From assembly GCA_902596355.1 (NCBI GenBank), contig CACJTS010000004.1:30487-94486 (forward strand): a stretch of 64,000 nucleotides of DNA. Direction: 5' to 3'. Shown in pieces: positions 34,542 to 45,994 of this stretch. Position numbers and translations under genes: made by a program. Source of the DNA: an uncultured Pelagibacteraceae bacterium (GTDB lineage: Bacteria > Pseudomonadota > Alphaproteobacteria > Pelagibacterales > Pelagibacteraceae). The notes below the pieces were generated by a model. That model saw only the letters and a list, made by a program, of their open reading frames with translations. It searched no databases and was not told where the DNA came from. How positions within the stretch are numbered: position 1 is the first letter of the stretch; each line of letters starts with the position of its first letter.

Positions 34542-35651
34542 CTAAATAAAAGGTAAATCGCAAACTTTACCACTGCAAATATCACCATTTATGCTTGCTT
34601 TTACCTTCTGGTCTATATTCCAATGCGATTTTTTCATCATAGCAATACCAATTACTTTTTTAAAATGAGGCGAATAACAGGCTGACCTTAATTCCCCAAT
34701 GATTTTGTTATTATCATCAGCGAGATCTAAAGATCCTGTTAAACTTATTTTGTCCAAATCTAACTTAACACCCATTAATTTTCTTTTTATACCTTCAGAT
34801 TTTATTTTCTTTAATTTTTCTTTTCCTAAAAAAATAACATCACTATCTATGTTGACATATTTATCAAAACCACATTCATAAGGATTATCTCCGTTATCCA
34901 TATCATTGCCATGAGATAACAGTCCACTTTCGATTCGTTCTATTAAATTAGGACACCCTGGTTTAATATTAAATTCTTTTCCAATTTCAAATAAATGATC
35001 ATATAGTTTTAAGCCTGCTTCAGTATTTTGAACATATACTTCATAACCTCCTTGTTTAGACCATCCGGATTGTGCGATAAGGTGTTTTGCACCTCCAAAT
35101 TCAAAATAATCAAAACCAAAAAATTTTAATTTTGTGATCTGTTCTCCAAATACTTTTTCCATCAATTGAAATGATTTTGGACCTTGTACAGCCATTATAT
35201 CAACTTTAGGCTCTATGATTTCAACATCAAATTTATTTCCAATTGCTAATCCTTTTGCAAATAATATTACGTCCGTATCTGCAATAGAAATCCACCATTT
35301 ATTTTCATTAATTCTTAAAACAACTGGATCATTAATTAATCCAGCATTATCATCTATAATCGGACAATAATAACATCTTCCATCTTTAGATTTTGATAAA
35401 TCTCTACAAGTCATTAGCTGAACTAATTTTGCAGAATCTTTTCCTGAAATTTCTACCTGTCTTTCAGCTGCTACATCCCAAATTTGAACATGCTCTTTTA
35501 AATGATGATAAGAATCTTCAATTGAACCAAAGGCAGCTGGAAGCAACATATGGTTATAAATTGTATAAGCTGTAACACCCTGTTCCTCAATTCGAGAAGT
35601 ATATGGTGTACCTCTAAGTCTTCTTGATTTTGCAATTAAAAATTTTTTCAT
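34542..35651 (-). CDS. dmdA: DMSP demethylase
   Basis: Moves a methyl group from dimethylsulfoniopropionate to tetrahydrofolate, leaving methylmercaptopropionate. It is a GcvT-fold protein of 369 residues. [47 protein letters not shown] ([12 protein letters not shown]) and GWSKQGGYE blocks match the Pelagibacter DmdA as remembered, and separate it from glycine-cleavage GcvT. The length equals that protein's. The context decides: dmdB and dmdC homologues lie upstream in the same cluster. The start overlaps the upstream hydrolase by 4 bases. Confidence 0.93.
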   Translation of the reverse strand: MKKFLIAKSRRLRGTPYTSRIEEQGVTAYTIYNHMLLPAAFGSIEDSYHHLKEHVQIWDVAAERQVEISGKDSAKLVQLMTCRDLSKSKDGRCYYCPIIDDNAGLINDPVVLRINENKWWISIADTDVILFAKGLAIGNKFDVEIIEPKVDIMAVQGPKSFQLMEKVFGEQITKLKFFGFDYFEFGGAKHLIAQSGWSKQGGYEVYVQNTEAGLKLYDHLFEIGKEFNIKPGCPNLIERIESGLLSHGNDMDNGDNPYECGFDKYVNIDSDVIFLGKEKLKKIKSEGIKRKLMGVKLDLDKISLTGSLDLADDNNKIIGELRSACYSPHFKKVIGIAMMKKSHWNIDQKVKASINGDICSGKVCDLPFI

Positions 35652-36424
35652 TTTTTCAAAAATTCTAAAACTTTGTCTCTCATTTCAAATGCTTTTTCAA
35701 TCATAATCATATGGCCGCAACCCTCGATTATGTGTGTAGATGAGTTGTTAATTAGACTAGAAAATTTTTTTCCAGCTTCTAGATTTACCATCTTATCTAG
35801 AGAACCAAAAATAAACATTGATGGAAATTCTATTAATTTAGCAGCATCAGAACCATTTTTGTAATTGTTACATGCAACAAGGTCCACCGCCAGTATGTCT
35901 CTTATGTCTCGAGGTGATTGTATTATTTTTTCTACTGGGTTACCTCCAATAAATCTTTTTGAACCTTCATAACCCCACTTCATCATTAATTTGACAGCAT
36001 CGGAGTCCCCGTTTTTTGCTAGATCAATTAAATCTGGATGAACTGGCATCTTATTTGACCCTCCGATAAAAACTAACTTTTTTAATCTATTTTTATATTT
36101 ATGAGCATATTCAAGTATCTCCAAGCAACCTTGAGAATGACCAATTAAAATTAAATTATTTAAATTAAGTTTATTAAAAACCTGTTCCAACCAATCAGCT
36201 ATTTTTTCAATACTATCTAAGCAAGGGCCATCAGAATTACCGTGCCCAGGTAAATCAATAGATAATACGTTAAAATTATTATTTGAAAAAAACTGTTCAG
36301 TTAGAGACCAAACAATATGCGAAAGACCACTTCCATGAAGAAATACTATTGTTTCTTTATTTTGATCAATACCTTGTCCTGCATCAGACGCATAAACATT
36401 TTTATTTTCCAATTGAAAATTCAA
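35648..36424 (-). CDS. Alpha/beta hydrolase of the dmd cluster
   Basis: A 258-residue cytoplasmic alpha/beta hydrolase of unknown substrate. HGSG (30-33) forms the oxyanion hole, Ser97 in GHSQG is the nucleophile, the Asp in FGSLDKMV and the His in [11 protein letters not shown] complete the triad. There is no signal peptide. It is sandwiched between dmdB and dmdA, overlapping dmdA by 4 bases, which ties it to DMSP catabolism. No DmdD (methylthioacryloyl-CoA hydratase) is visible in the cluster, so it may be a thioesterase or a substitute; this is inference. Confidence 0.85.
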   Translation of the reverse strand: MNFQLENKNVYASDAGQGIDQNKETIVFLHGSGLSHIVWSLTEQFFSNNNFNVLSIDLPGHGNSDGPCLDSIEKIADWLEQVFNKLNLNNLILIGHSQGCLEILEYAHKYKNRLKKLVFIGGSNKMPVHPDLIDLAKNGDSDAVKLMMKWGYEGSKRFIGGNPVEKIIQSPRDIRDILAVDLVACNNYKNGSDAAKLIEFPSMFIFGSLDKMVNLEAGKKFSSLINNSSTHIIEGCGHMIMIEKAFEMRDKVLEFLKK

Positions 36425-36431
36425 AAATTAC

Positions 36432-38048
36432 CTAAACTTGTTTTCTTAATTCAAACTTTTGTATTTTACCTGTCGAAGTTTTTGGCAAATCACAGAACAC
36501 AACCTTTTTAGGAACTTTAAATCCCGCTAAAGTTTCTTTACAAAAATCAATTAATTCTTTTTCTGATACCGGCTTATCTTTAACCATTTCAATAAATGCA
36601 CAAGGAACTTCTCCCCATTTTTCATCTGGTTTTGCAACAACTGCAGCAATAGAAACTGATGGATGTTTAGAAAGTGTATTCTCTATTTCAATTGAAGAAA
36701 TATTTTCTCCTCCAGAAATAATTATATCTTTTGATCTATCTTGTATTTTTATATACCCATCAGGATGCATTACAGCTAAATCACCACTATGAAACCATCC
36801 ATCTTTCATGGATTTATCAGTAGCATCTTTATCTTTAAAGTAACCTTTCATTACGACATTCCCTCTAATCATAATTTCACCAATTGTTTTTCCATCTTTA
36901 GGAACTTCTTTCATTGTTTCTGGATCCAAAACAACGACACCTTCAGTATTTGGATATCTCACACCTTGCCTAGCCTTAATTTCATTTTGTTTTTCCTCAT
37001 CGAAATTGTTCCATTCATCATTCCACGCACACTGAGTAACGTGTCCATAAGTTTCTGTTAAACCGTATACATGCATAACTTCAAAACCTAATGCTCTCAT
37101 TTTTTTGAAAATTATACTTGGTGGTGGCGCTCCAGCAGTCAAAACATAAACTTTTTGTTTTAATTTTTTTTTGTCACTTTCAGGAGCTCCTGTAATCATA
37201 TTTAATACTATTGGGGCACCACCAAAATGAGTTACTTCATATTTATCGATTAATTCAAAAATTTTTTTTATGTCAATATTTCTTAAACAAATTGTCCTTC
37301 CGTTTAACATTGGAACTGTCCATGGATAACACCAACCATTACAATGAAACATTGGAACCACTGTTAAAAAATTTAATCTATTTGGCATGTTCCAAGCTAC
37401 CGAACTTCCTGTAGACATTAAATATGCACCTCTATGATGATAAACTACTCCTTTAGGATTTCCTGTAGTGCCTGATGTATAGCTTAATGATATTGCTTGC
37501 CATTCATCCTCTGGCATTTGCCAATCGAAATTTTCATCACCTGTATTTAAAAAACTTTCATATTCTAAATCGCCAATTTTTTCTAATTTCGATTGATCAG
37601 CATTTTTATCATCTATATCAATTATTATAATTTTTTTATTTAAAGTTTTTAATGCTTTCTTAACTTCTCCATGTAATTGTCTATCAACTACTAGTACCTT
37701 TGCATCACTATGATCTAAAATATATGAAATTGTATTTGCATCTAATCTTATATTAATTGTATTTAATACTGCACCTACCATGGGTACTGAGTAATGTCCT
37801 TCGAAAATCTCTGGTGTATTAAAGGCTAAGAATGAAACAGTGTCTCCTTTTTTAATTCCTATTTTTGACAGTGCGCTAGCAAATTTTACAGCTCTTTTGT
37901 AAACGTCGTTCCAAGTATATTTCCTATCTTCATAAATTATAGCTTCATAATTTGGATAAATTTCCCTTGCTCTTTTAAGAAACGTTAATGGGGTAAGTGG
38001 TACATAGTTAGCTTTATTTTTATCTAAATTTGTCTCGTAATGATTCAT
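36432..38048 (-). CDS. dmdB: Acyl-CoA ligase, likely methylmercaptopropionate-CoA ligase
   Basis: An AMP-forming acyl-CoA synthetase of 538 residues. P-loop SYTSGTTGNPKG (189-200), adenine motif VYGLTETYGH, hinge SGDLAVMHPDGYIKIQDRSKDIIISGGENISS in its conserved blocks, and the catalytic lysine in KTSTGKIQKFELR. Position between dmdC and dmdA in the same orientation makes it the DmdB candidate that activates methylmercaptopropionate with CoA and ATP. Sequence alone would equally allow another short/medium fatty acid. Confidence 0.87.
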   Translation of the reverse strand: MNHYETNLDKNKANYVPLTPLTFLKRAREIYPNYEAIIYEDRKYTWNDVYKRAVKFASALSKIGIKKGDTVSFLAFNTPEIFEGHYSVPMVGAVLNTINIRLDANTISYILDHSDAKVLVVDRQLHGEVKKALKTLNKKIIIIDIDDKNADQSKLEKIGDLEYESFLNTGDENFDWQMPEDEWQAISLSYTSGTTGNPKGVVYHHRGAYLMSTGSSVAWNMPNRLNFLTVVPMFHCNGWCYPWTVPMLNGRTICLRNIDIKKIFELIDKYEVTHFGGAPIVLNMITGAPESDKKKLKQKVYVLTAGAPPPSIIFKKMRALGFEVMHVYGLTETYGHVTQCAWNDEWNNFDEEKQNEIKARQGVRYPNTEGVVVLDPETMKEVPKDGKTIGEIMIRGNVVMKGYFKDKDATDKSMKDGWFHSGDLAVMHPDGYIKIQDRSKDIIISGGENISSIEIENTLSKHPSVSIAAVVAKPDEKWGEVPCAFIEMVKDKPVSEKELIDFCKETLAGFKVPKKVVFCDLPKTSTGKIQKFELRKQV

Positions 38049-38050
38049 TA

Positions 38051-39814
38051 TTAATTAAACTTAAAATTCATTATATTAGAACTTCCAGAAATAGCAGATT
38101 TGTAATGATACTCAGCTCTAGGCAATACCTTATCAAAATAAAATTTTGCTGTATTTATTTTATCACTATAAAATTCTTTATTTTTTTCAAAGTCACTAAA
38201 ACTTATATCTAAAATTTTGATCCAAGCATAAGCAATTGAAACATATCCCAGACTTTTCAAATAATCATTTGCTGCAGCACTAACATCGTCTTTTTCTATT
38301 TTATGTTTATCCTTAATCCAGTCGGTAAACTTAGATAAAATATCTAAATAATGATTTAATTCTTTTGAAAATGTTTTTACTTTTTCATTTTTACTATCAC
38401 ATTCAGATTTAATCATATCTAAAAACTTATTGATAACATCACCATTTTTATTTGATAATTTTCTAAATACTAAATCTGCTGCCTGAACAGAATTTGTTCC
38501 TTCATAGATTGGGGTAATACGATTATCTCTATATAACTGCTCTATTCCTTGGTCTTTAGTGTACCCATATCCACCGTGTATTTGCATCGCGTCGTTCGTA
38601 ATTTCCATAGCTAAATCTGTAAATAATGACTTAACAACTGGTGTCATCAATGAAACATAATCCAAAGCTTCTTGTTTAATCTTTTCATCAGGATGATAAA
38701 GACTCACCTCAGTTTGTTGTGATAACCAAAAACATAAAGCTCTTTCTCCTTCAATAATTGACTTCATATTAAGTAAAGATCTTCTAATATCCGCATGATC
38801 TATTATAAAGTCTGCACCATTTGTAGATTTTGAATTATTTGTTTTTCCTTGCTTTCTCTCTTTTGCATAAGCAAGTGAGTTCTGATATGCAATTTCAGAA
38901 ATTCCTAAACCTTGAATGCCTACCACTATTCTCTCAAGGTTCATCATGGTAAACATAGCACTAAGACCTTTGTCTTTGTTACCAATCATATAACCAGTTG
39001 CTTCATCAAAATTTAACACACATGTTGCTGAACCCTTTATTCCCATTTTACTCTCTATAGATCCTGTTGAAATTCCATTTCTTTGACCAACACTACCATC
39101 TTCATTTACAATAAATTTTGGTACTAAAAATAAACTAATTCCTTTAGTGCCTGCAGGAGAGTCTGTTGATCTTGCTAAAACTAAATGAATAATATTTTCA
39201 GTTAAGTCATGATCACCAGAAGTTATAAAAATCTTTTGACCACTAATTTTATAGGTATCATCAGATTGTTTGACGGCTTTGGTTTTTAACAAACCTAAGT
39301 CTGTACCACAGACTGGTTCTGTTAAACACATAGTGCCACTCCATTTACCTTCGACGATCTTTGGTAAATATTTATCTTTAATTTCATCTGAAGCATGATG
39401 ATTAATACAATTATAAGCACCAATACTAAGTTCACTATATAATTTAAATGACAAACTGGCTGAGGAAAGCATTTCATCAAAGAACGCGCTTACTGTTTTT
39501 GGCATTCCTTGACCTCCATATTTGGGGTCACAAGACAATGACGTCCAACCATCTTCAATGTATTTCTGATATGCTTCTTTGTAACCCGGTGGTGTTCTGA
39601 CAACACCATTTTCTAAAATTGCTGGATTTTCATCACCTGCTTTAGCAAGAGGTAAAATTAAATTTTGATTTATTTTAGCTGCTTCTTCTAAAATATCTTT
39701 AACAAGATCTGCACTCACCTCATTATATTTTTCAAGCTCATTATAATTCTTATTATCTCTTAATTTTTCAAAGAGAAACATCATGTCTTTTACTGGTGCG
39801 GTGTAACTTGGCAT
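38051..39814 (-). CDS. dmdC: Acyl-CoA dehydrogenase, likely methylmercaptopropionyl-CoA dehydrogenase
   Basis: A 587-residue FAD acyl-CoA dehydrogenase with the extended C terminus of the DmdC/AidB-like branch. FAD/substrate loop MCLTEPVCGTDLG (about 162-174), KIFITSGDHDLTEN, QIHGGYGYTKDQGIEQLYRDNRI in its conserved blocks, and the catalytic base Glu438 in PIYEGTNSVQ. DmdC converts methylmercaptopropionyl-CoA to methylthioacryloyl-CoA. It lies 2 bases before dmdB in a continuous cluster with dmdA, which is the main ground for the name. Confidence 0.88.
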   Translation of the reverse strand: MPSYTAPVKDMMFLFEKLRDNKNYNELEKYNEVSADLVKDILEEAAKINQNLILPLAKAGDENPAILENGVVRTPPGYKEAYQKYIEDGWTSLSCDPKYGGQGMPKTVSAFFDEMLSSASLSFKLYSELSIGAYNCINHHASDEIKDKYLPKIVEGKWSGTMCLTEPVCGTDLGLLKTKAVKQSDDTYKISGQKIFITSGDHDLTENIIHLVLARSTDSPAGTKGISLFLVPKFIVNEDGSVGQRNGISTGSIESKMGIKGSATCVLNFDEATGYMIGNKDKGLSAMFTMMNLERIVVGIQGLGISEIAYQNSLAYAKERKQGKTNNSKSTNGADFIIDHADIRRSLLNMKSIIEGERALCFWLSQQTEVSLYHPDEKIKQEALDYVSLMTPVVKSLFTDLAMEITNDAMQIHGGYGYTKDQGIEQLYRDNRITPIYEGTNSVQAADLVFRKLSNKNGDVINKFLDMIKSECDSKNEKVKTFSKELNHYLDILSKFTDWIKDKHKIEKDDVSAAANDYLKSLGYVSIAYAWIKILDISFSDFEKNKEFYSDKINTAKFYFDKVLPRAEYHYKSAISGSSNIMNFKFN

Positions 39815-39840
39815 ATTTAAAGCTTAGAATAATTCTAGTT

Positions 39841-40947
39841 TTATTGCAATTTTGAAATTATCGCATCACCCATTGCTGACGTGGAAGTCTCTTTCATACC
39901 CTCTGACATTATATCTTTAGTTCTTAATCCATCATTTAAAACATCTTGAACTGCTTTTTCTAAAATATCTGCTTCTTTATCAAGATCTAAAGAATATCTT
40001 AGTGCCATAGCAAAGCTCAAAATAGAAGCAATTGGATTTGCTATCCCTTTTCCAGCTATATCTGGAGCTGACCCGTGTATAGGCTCGTACATCGCTCTCA
40101 TCTCACCATCTTTATTTTTTGCGCCTAAAGATGCTGATGGTAAAAGACCTAAAGATCCCGTTAACATTGAGGCTTGGTCTGACAACATATCCCCAAACAA
40201 ATTATCTGTTACAATTACATCAAATTGTTTTGGGTTTTTTAAAAGCTGCATAGCACAATTGTCTGCTAACATATGACTTAATTCTACATCTTTGTATTCT
40301 TTTTCATGAAGTTCTTTGACTTCTTCTTTCCACAATTGTCCTGCTTCCATCACATTTGATTTTTCACATGAAGTAACCTTATTTGATCTTTTTCTAGCTA
40401 AATCAAAAGCAATCCTAGCTACTCTAGTAATTTCGCTAGTCGTATAAGTGTGTGTATTAATTCCTTTTCTTTCTCCATTTTCAATTGGCTTAATTCCTCT
40501 AGGTTCACCAAAATATATTCCACCCGTTAACTCTCTTACTATCATTATATCTAGTCCTGAAACTACCTCTGGCTTTAGGGTTGAAGCATCTACTAATTGT
40601 TTAAAACAAATTGCAGGCCTTAAGTTGGCAAAAAGCTTTAATTCTTTTCTAAGTTTTAATAATGCTCTTTCTGGTTTTTTGGAAAATTCTAGGTTATCCC
40701 ATGTAGGACCACCAACTGCTCCAAGCATAATTACTTCACTTTCTAGTGCTTTATAAAAAACCTCATCAGTGATTGGGGTGCCGTGTTTATCATAAGAACA
40801 ACCACCAACTAGCTCCTGATCTATTTCAAAATCTAAAGATTTTTTATCATTAAACCAGTTAATGATTTTTTTTACCTCAGTTATTACTTCTGGACCAATA
40901 CCATCACCAGGAAGTAAAAGTATTTTTCTTTTTTTTACTTTAATCAT
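39841..40947 (-). CDS. leuB: 3-isopropylmalate dehydrogenase
   Basis: Oxidatively decarboxylates 3-isopropylmalate in leucine synthesis. [10 protein letters not shown] near residue 12, [19 protein letters not shown] in its conserved blocks, [14 protein letters not shown] (LeuB-specific loop), and the metal ligands in [15 protein letters not shown]. At 368 residues it has the usual LeuB length. The start overlaps leuD by 8 bases; leuC-leuD-leuB are transcribed in this order. Confidence 0.96.
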   Translation of the reverse strand: MIKVKKRKILLLPGDGIGPEVITEVKKIINWFNDKKSLDFEIDQELVGGCSYDKHGTPITDEVFYKALESEVIMLGAVGGPTWDNLEFSKKPERALLKLRKELKLFANLRPAICFKQLVDASTLKPEVVSGLDIMIVRELTGGIYFGEPRGIKPIENGERKGINTHTYTTSEITRVARIAFDLARKRSNKVTSCEKSNVMEAGQLWKEEVKELHEKEYKDVELSHMLADNCAMQLLKNPKQFDVIVTDNLFGDMLSDQASMLTGSLGLLPSASLGAKNKDGEMRAMYEPIHGSAPDIAGKGIANPIASILSFAMALRYSLDLDKEADILEKAVQDVLNDGLRTKDIMSEGMKETSTSAMGDAIISKLQ

Positions 40948-41545
40948 TAAATACCCAAGGCTTTTCGTTTTTTAAATTTGTTTCAAACTTTTCTATTTTT
41001 TCTGATTTTTTTAGTGATAAAGCTATATCATCAAGCCCTTCTAACAAACATTTTTTCTTAAATGGATCAACTTCAAATTTTAGCTCATTGTTTCCATAAA
41101 CTATTTTTTCTTCATTCAAATCAATTGAAATTTCTTCTTGTCTATTTGCGTATTCAGATAGCTCTTTAATTTTTTCTTCTTCAAGGATTATAGGCAAAAT
41201 TCCATTTTTAAAACAATTACTAAAAAAAATATCTGCATAACTTGAACTTATTACACAAGTAATTCCAAAATCTAATAAAGCCCAAGGAGCATGTTCTCTT
41301 GATGAACCACATCCAAAGTTTTTTCCAGCAATTAAAATTTTAGATTGATTAAATGGATCTTTGTTTAACACAAAATCATTTATTTCTTTACCTTGATCAT
41401 CATATCTCATTTCAAAAAATAAATTTTTTCCAAGACCAGTTCTTTTGATAGTTTTTAAAAACTGTTTTGGAATTATCATATCTGTATCAATATTTACAAT
41501 TGGTAAATAAGCTGGGATACTTTTTAATTTATTAAATTTTTGCAT
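40940..41545 (-). CDS. leuD: Isopropylmalate isomerase small subunit
   Basis: The 201-residue swivelling subunit of isopropylmalate isomerase. [13 protein letters not shown] near the start and [17 protein letters not shown], the substrate-recognition loop, are diagnostic. One base after leuC, and overlapping leuB by 8 bases. Confidence 0.96.
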   Translation of the reverse strand: MQKFNKLKSIPAYLPIVNIDTDMIIPKQFLKTIKRTGLGKNLFFEMRYDDQGKEINDFVLNKDPFNQSKILIAGKNFGCGSSREHAPWALLDFGITCVISSSYADIFFSNCFKNGILPIILEEEKIKELSEYANRQEEISIDLNEEKIVYGNNELKFEVDPFKKKCLLEGLDDIALSLKKSEKIEKFETNLKNEKPWVFND

Positions 41546-42949
41546 TTAATTTTGATACTTTCTGACATCATCTAAATTACCTGAAATTGCAGCTGCTGCA
41601 GCCATTCCTGGACTGACTAGATGGGTTCTACCACCTCTACCTTGTCTTCCCTCAAAATTTCTATTTGATGTAGAAGCGCATCTTTCTTCTGGCTTTAATT
41701 TATCGGCATTCATCGCTAAACACATAGAGCAACCTGGTTCTCTCCATTCAAACCCTGAGCTAACAAAAATTTTATCTAGTCCTTCTTGCTCTGCTTGCTC
41801 TTTAACTAAGCCTGAGCCTGGAACTACTATAGCATTAACGTGTGATGATACTTTTTTATCTTTTACGATTTTTGCTGCTTCTCTCAAATCTTCTATTCTG
41901 CCATTAGTACAACTACCAATAAATACTTTATCTATTTTTATATCTGTGGCTGCCATGTCAGGTTTTAAACCCATATACTTTAAAGCTCTTTCAATTGAAT
42001 TTTTTTTATCTTCATCAGTCTCATTATTTGGATTTGGAACTTTTCCATCAATTGTTATTACATCTTGTGGTGAAGTACCCCATGTAATCATGGGTAAAAT
42101 TTCATTTGCATTAAGGCTAATTTCTTTATCAAAACTAGCATCAGAGTCTGTTTTTAAAGTTTCCCAATAGTTCAAAGCTTTATCCCAATTTTCACTTTTT
42201 GGTGACATTGGTTTTCCTTTTAAATATTCAAAAATTTTTTCATCTGGTGCAATTAATCCTGCTCTTGCACCACCTTCAATTGTCATATTGCAAATAGTCA
42301 TTCTTTGCTCAACACTTAAAGATCTTATTAAATCTCCAGCATATTCCACAACAGATCCTGTGCCACCTGCTGTACCTATTTTTCCAATTATTTGAAGTAT
42401 TACGTCTTTAGAAGTAACTCCTAAAGGAAGTTCGCCATTAACATTAATTCTAAAATTTTTAGCTTTCTTCTGAACTAGTGTTTGGGTTGCTAAAACATGT
42501 TCAACTTCTGAAGTTCCTATTCCAAATGCTAAAGCACCAAATGCTCCATGCGTTGCTGTATGACTGTCTCCACAAACAATAACTGTACCTGGTTGAGTAA
42601 AACCTTGTTCAGGTCCTATGATATGAACGATACCTTGCCTCTTATCATCCATACCAAATAACTTAACACCGAATTCTTTACAATTTGCCTCTAAAGTATC
42701 TACTTGAATTTTTGACTCTTCATCTGAAATACCTTTTGATCTGTCAGTTGTTGGAACATTATGATCTGCAACTGCTAAAGTTAAATTTGGGTGTCTAACT
42801 TTTCTATTAGAATTTCTTAATCCTTCAAAAGCTTGGGGGCTTGTCACCTCATGAATTAAATGTCTATCTACAAAAAGTAAAGATGTGCCGTCATCTTGTT
42901 GATCAACTAGATGATCGTTCCAAATTTTATCGTATAATGTTGTAGACAT
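41546..42949 (-). CDS. leuC: Isopropylmalate isomerase large subunit
   Basis: The [4Fe-4S] aconitase-family subunit that converts 2- to 3-isopropylmalate (467 residues). [52 protein letters not shown] (in conserved blocks), [11 protein letters not shown] and [13 protein letters not shown] supply the cluster cysteines and substrate loop. It follows rplS by 11 bases. Confidence 0.97.
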   Translation of the reverse strand: MSTTLYDKIWNDHLVDQQDDGTSLLFVDRHLIHEVTSPQAFEGLRNSNRKVRHPNLTLAVADHNVPTTDRSKGISDEESKIQVDTLEANCKEFGVKLFGMDDKRQGIVHIIGPEQGFTQPGTVIVCGDSHTATHGAFGALAFGIGTSEVEHVLATQTLVQKKAKNFRINVNGELPLGVTSKDVILQIIGKIGTAGGTGSVVEYAGDLIRSLSVEQRMTICNMTIEGGARAGLIAPDEKIFEYLKGKPMSPKSENWDKALNYWETLKTDSDASFDKEISLNANEILPMITWGTSPQDVITIDGKVPNPNNETDEDKKNSIERALKYMGLKPDMAATDIKIDKVFIGSCTNGRIEDLREAAKIVKDKKVSSHVNAIVVPGSGLVKEQAEQEGLDKIFVSSGFEWREPGCSMCLAMNADKLKPEERCASTSNRNFEGRQGRGGRTHLVSPGMAAAAAISGNLDDVRKYQN

Positions 42950-42960
42950 TGAAAAAAAAA

Positions 42961-43488
42961 TTATTTTTTTTCTTTAGAGCTTTCTGATTTTTGTTCTTCT
43001 TTAGGAGCCTCTGCTGCTGGAGCCGCCTCTTCTTTAGGTGCTGCTTCTGCTTTAGGAGCTTCTACCGCAGGAGCTACATTTTCCTCTGTAACAGTTTCTG
43101 GTTTTGCCTCGATATCAATACCAATTTTTTTTCTAATTTTTTCTGCAATTCTTGCTGATTTACCAGTTCTGTCTCTAAGATAATAAAGTTTTGCTCTTCT
43201 TACTTTACCTGATCTAATAACCTTAATTGAATCAATTAAAGTTCCAAATAATGGGAAAGTTCTTTCAACACCCTCTCCAAAAGAAATTTTTCTAACTGTA
43301 AAAGATGAGTTTAGGTCTCTGCTTTTTTTAGCAATACACACTCCCTCAAAATATTGAATTCTTTCTTTTTTACCCTCGGTAATTCTCACTCCAACTTTAA
43401 CAACATCTCCAGGATAAAATTCTGGAATTTTTTTCTCTGAAAGAATTTTGTTAACGTTATGCTGGTTTATTTCTTCAATTGTTTTCAT
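42961..43488 (-). CDS. rplS: 50S ribosomal protein L19
   Basis: Ribosomal protein at the subunit interface. I choose ATG 43488 ([11 protein letters not shown]), which aligns with the usual L19 start, over an in-frame TTG five codons upstream. The L19 domain covers residues 1-115 ([31 protein letters not shown]); about 60 further residues form an Ala/Pro/Glu/Lys-rich tail made of repeats such as [12 protein letters not shown]. The very similar tail on S16, two genes away, is notable. Fourth member of the ffh-rpsP-trmD-rplS run. Confidence 0.94.
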   Translation of the reverse strand: MKTIEEINQHNVNKILSEKKIPEFYPGDVVKVGVRITEGKKERIQYFEGVCIAKKSRDLNSSFTVRKISFGEGVERTFPLFGTLIDSIKVIRSGKVRRAKLYYLRDRTGKSARIAEKIRKKIGIDIEAKPETVTEENVAPAVEAPKAEAAPKEEAAPAAEAPKEEQKSESSKEKK

Positions 43489-43504
43489 GTTAATGTTTAT
43501 CAAG

Positions 43505-44191
43505 TTAATTCTTCTTATATTTTTCCCATAAATCTGGTCTTCGGACGCGTGTTATAGCCTCAGATTGAGATAAACGCCAGTGTTTAATTTTATTATGATC
43601 ACCTGATAATAGTACATCTGGCACAGCTTTTTCCTCCCAAATTTGAGGTTTTGTATACTGAGGGTACTCTAGAAGACCATTTTCAAAGGTTTCATCTAAT
43701 TTAGAGTTTTCATTTCCTAAAACACCTGGCAACAGTCTTAAAATACTATCTATAACAACATATGCTGCAGACTCCCCGCCTGACAAAACATAATCTCCAA
43801 TACTAATTTCCTCAATATTTCTTGTTGAAAGTATTCTTTCATCCACACCTTCAAAATGACCACAAATTAAAGACAGAGATTTTTCATTAGCTAGCTCTTT
43901 TGCTAAATTTTGATCAAATTTTTTTCCTTTTGGTGATAAGTATAAAATTCTTTCACTCTTATTTTTGTTTTCATCTAGAGATTTTGCAAGAACATCTGCT
44001 TTTAACAACATCCCTGAACCACCTCCATAAGGTGTATCATCTACTGTTTTATGTTTATCATCAGCTGCATCTCTTATGTTTACAACTTTAAGTTTCCATA
44101 AATTATTTGATAAAGCTTTTCTATAAAGTCCTTTAGATAAAGGACCAGGAAAAACCTCTGGATAAAGTGTAAACACTTGAGCTTGCCACAT
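43505..44191 (-). CDS. trmD: tRNA (guanine-37-N1) methyltransferase
   Basis: SAM-dependent SPOUT enzyme that makes m1G37 in tRNAs and prevents frameshifting. Trefoil-knot motifs [23 protein letters not shown] and [19 protein letters not shown] are visible; 228 residues is the usual length. It follows rpsP by 14 bases with no room for rimM, which normally lies between them. Confidence 0.96.
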   Translation of the reverse strand: MWQAQVFTLYPEVFPGPLSKGLYRKALSNNLWKLKVVNIRDAADDKHKTVDDTPYGGGSGMLLKADVLAKSLDENKNKSERILYLSPKGKKFDQNLAKELANEKSLSLICGHFEGVDERILSTRNIEEISIGDYVLSGGESAAYVVIDSILRLLPGVLGNENSKLDETFENGLLEYPQYTKPQIWEEKAVPDVLLSGDHNKIKHWRLSQSEAITRVRRPDLWEKYKKN

Positions 44192-44205
44192 AAATAATCT
44201 TTAAA

Positions 44206-44622
44206 TTATTTTTTTTCCTCTACTGGAGCTGCTTCTGCTTTTGGAGCTTCTTCTTTAGGAGCTTCTGCTGCTGGAGCTGCTTCTGCTTTTGGAGCTTCTT
44301 TATTATCCTCTTCTTTTTTATTTCTCTCTTTTTTTGGCACTGCTTTATTTGGATTATTTCCATTTGCAGGCATAGGCATTAGTTCGTTCTCACCTAAAAT
44401 TCTTGCTACTCTAGTTGTTGGTTGAGCTCCTTGACCAAGCCAATATTTAATTCTCTCAGCTTCTAGGCCCACTCTTTCTTTTTTCTCTTTTGGTAATAGA
44501 GGATTAAAGAAACCAACCTTTTCTATAAATCTTCCATCTCTTGCAAAACGACTGTCGGCAACAACAACCTTATAAACAGGACGTTTTTTTGTTCCACCTC
44601 TTGATAATCTTAATTTTAACAT
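44206..44622 (-). CDS. rpsP: 30S ribosomal protein S16
   Basis: Ribosomal protein needed for 30S assembly. The S16 domain is residues 1-80 ([34 protein letters not shown]); about 55 residues of low-complexity Ala/Pro/Glu/Lys tail follow ([17 protein letters not shown] repeats). A good GGAG ribosome binding site lies before the ATG. It starts 13 bases after ffh. Confidence 0.96.
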   Translation of the reverse strand: MLKLRLSRGGTKKRPVYKVVVADSRFARDGRFIEKVGFFNPLLPKEKKERVGLEAERIKYWLGQGAQPTTRVARILGENELMPMPANGNNPNKAVPKKERNKKEEDNKEAPKAEAAPAAEAPKEEAPKAEAAPVEEKK

Positions 44623-44635
44623 TTCTTCTCCTTTT

Positions 44636-45994
44636 TTACTTTAATTGGTTAAATAGCTCTGGCGGTATACCTTTATCAGAAATACCTTTCAGATTTCCTT
44701 TTGACATCTTTTTCATCATTTCAGACATCATTTTAAATTGCTTAAGCAATTTATTGATAGTGGCCGGATCTGTGCCAGAGCCATTAGCAATTCTTTTTTT
44801 TCTAGAACCATCAATTATTTTTGGGTTCTCTCTTTCTTTTTTTGTCATTGATAAAATAATAGCTTCATTTTTAGTAATTATACTTTCATCAATTCCCGCT
44901 GAATCCATTTGAGATTTAATTTTAGAAACTCCTGGCATAAAAGACATAATTCCCTCAATGCCACCCATTTTTTTCATTTGTCTTAATTGAGATAAATAAT
45001 CTTCCATAGAGAATTGACCTTTTTTTAAATTTTCCTCTGCTTTTTTAAGATTTTCTTCTCCTAAATCTTGAGCCGCCTTTTCTACAAGGGATACGATATC
45101 CCCCATACCAAGTATTCTGTTTGCAATTCTATCTGGATGGAATACTTCAAGATTATCTATTTTTTCTCCTATCCCTAAAAATTTAATTGGAACGTTTGAA
45201 ACATATTTCATACTCACTGCAGCTCCACCTCTTGCATCACCATCAGCCCTTGTTAAAATAATTCCAGATAAATTAACTGTATTTTTAAATTCTTTTGCCA
45301 CTGAGGCCGCAACTTGACCTGTTAAAGAGTCTGCAACTAAGAAAGTTTCTGTTGGATTAATGACAGCTTCAATTTGCTTAATCTCACTCATCATTTGTAA
45401 ATCGATTTGAGTTCTACCAGCAGTATCAAATAAAATTATTTCAGCTCCATTTAAATTAGCGGCACTTATTGCTCTTCTACAAATATCAGCAGGTTGCTGA
45501 CCTTCTATTATAGGTAAAGTTAAAATATTATTTTGTTCTCCTAAAGATCTAAGTTGTTCTTGTGCAGCTGGTCTGTAAATATCTAGACTGACCATCATTA
45601 CTTTTTTCTTTTTATTATTTTCTAAAAATTTTGCTAATTTTGCTGTTGTTGTTGTTTTTCCAGAACCTTGCAACCCAACTAACATCATTGGCACAGGCGG
45701 TACTGCGTTTAAGTTTATCTCATTATTTTTTGCACCTAATAAGTCTACAAGCTCATCATAAACAATTTTAACAACCATATCCCCAGGAGAGGTAGACCTT
45801 ATTATCTCTTGGCCTAATGCTTTTGGCTTAACTTTTTCAATAAAATCCTTTGCAACATCCAAAGAGACATCTGCTTCAAGCAAGGCTTGCCTAATACCTC
45901 TTAAGCCTTCATCTACTTGAGCTTCATCAAGTGAAGGTGCCTTTTTCAGAGAAGAAAAAATTTCTTCAAATTTATTTGTTAAATTTTCAAACAT
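44636..45994 (-). CDS. ffh: Signal recognition particle GTPase Ffh
   Basis: Binds signal peptides and SRP RNA and delivers ribosomes to FtsY. I start at ATG 45994 ([13 protein letters not shown]), the conserved Ffh N terminus, giving 452 residues; a longer in-frame start at 46072 would translate a structured leader. N domain 1-95, G domain with [10 protein letters not shown] (107-116), DTAGRTQID and [12 protein letters not shown], and a methionine-rich M domain from about residue 300 ([19 protein letters not shown] in conserved blocks). Its leader holds three hairpins. Divergent from dapF-ftsY. Confidence 0.95.
   Translation of the reverse strand: MFENLTNKFEEIFSSLKKAPSLDEAQVDEGLRGIRQALLEADVSLDVAKDFIEKVKPKALGQEIIRSTSPGDMVVKIVYDELVDLLGAKNNEINLNAVPPVPMMLVGLQGSGKTTTTAKLAKFLENNKKKKVMMVSLDIYRPAAQEQLRSLGEQNNILTLPIIEGQQPADICRRAISAANLNGAEIILFDTAGRTQIDLQMMSEIKQIEAVINPTETFLVADSLTGQVAASVAKEFKNTVNLSGIILTRADGDARGGAAVSMKYVSNVPIKFLGIGEKIDNLEVFHPDRIANRILGMGDIVSLVEKAAQDLGEENLKKAEENLKKGQFSMEDYLSQLRQMKKMGGIEGIMSFMPGVSKIKSQMDSAGIDESIITKNEAIILSMTKKERENPKIIDGSRKKRIANGSGTDPATINKLLKQFKMMSEMMKKMSKGNLKGISDKGIPPELFNQLK

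Noticed and set aside
43489..43503. L19 start at TTG 43503
   Set aside because: ATG 43488 aligns with the usual L19 start and needs no rare start codon.
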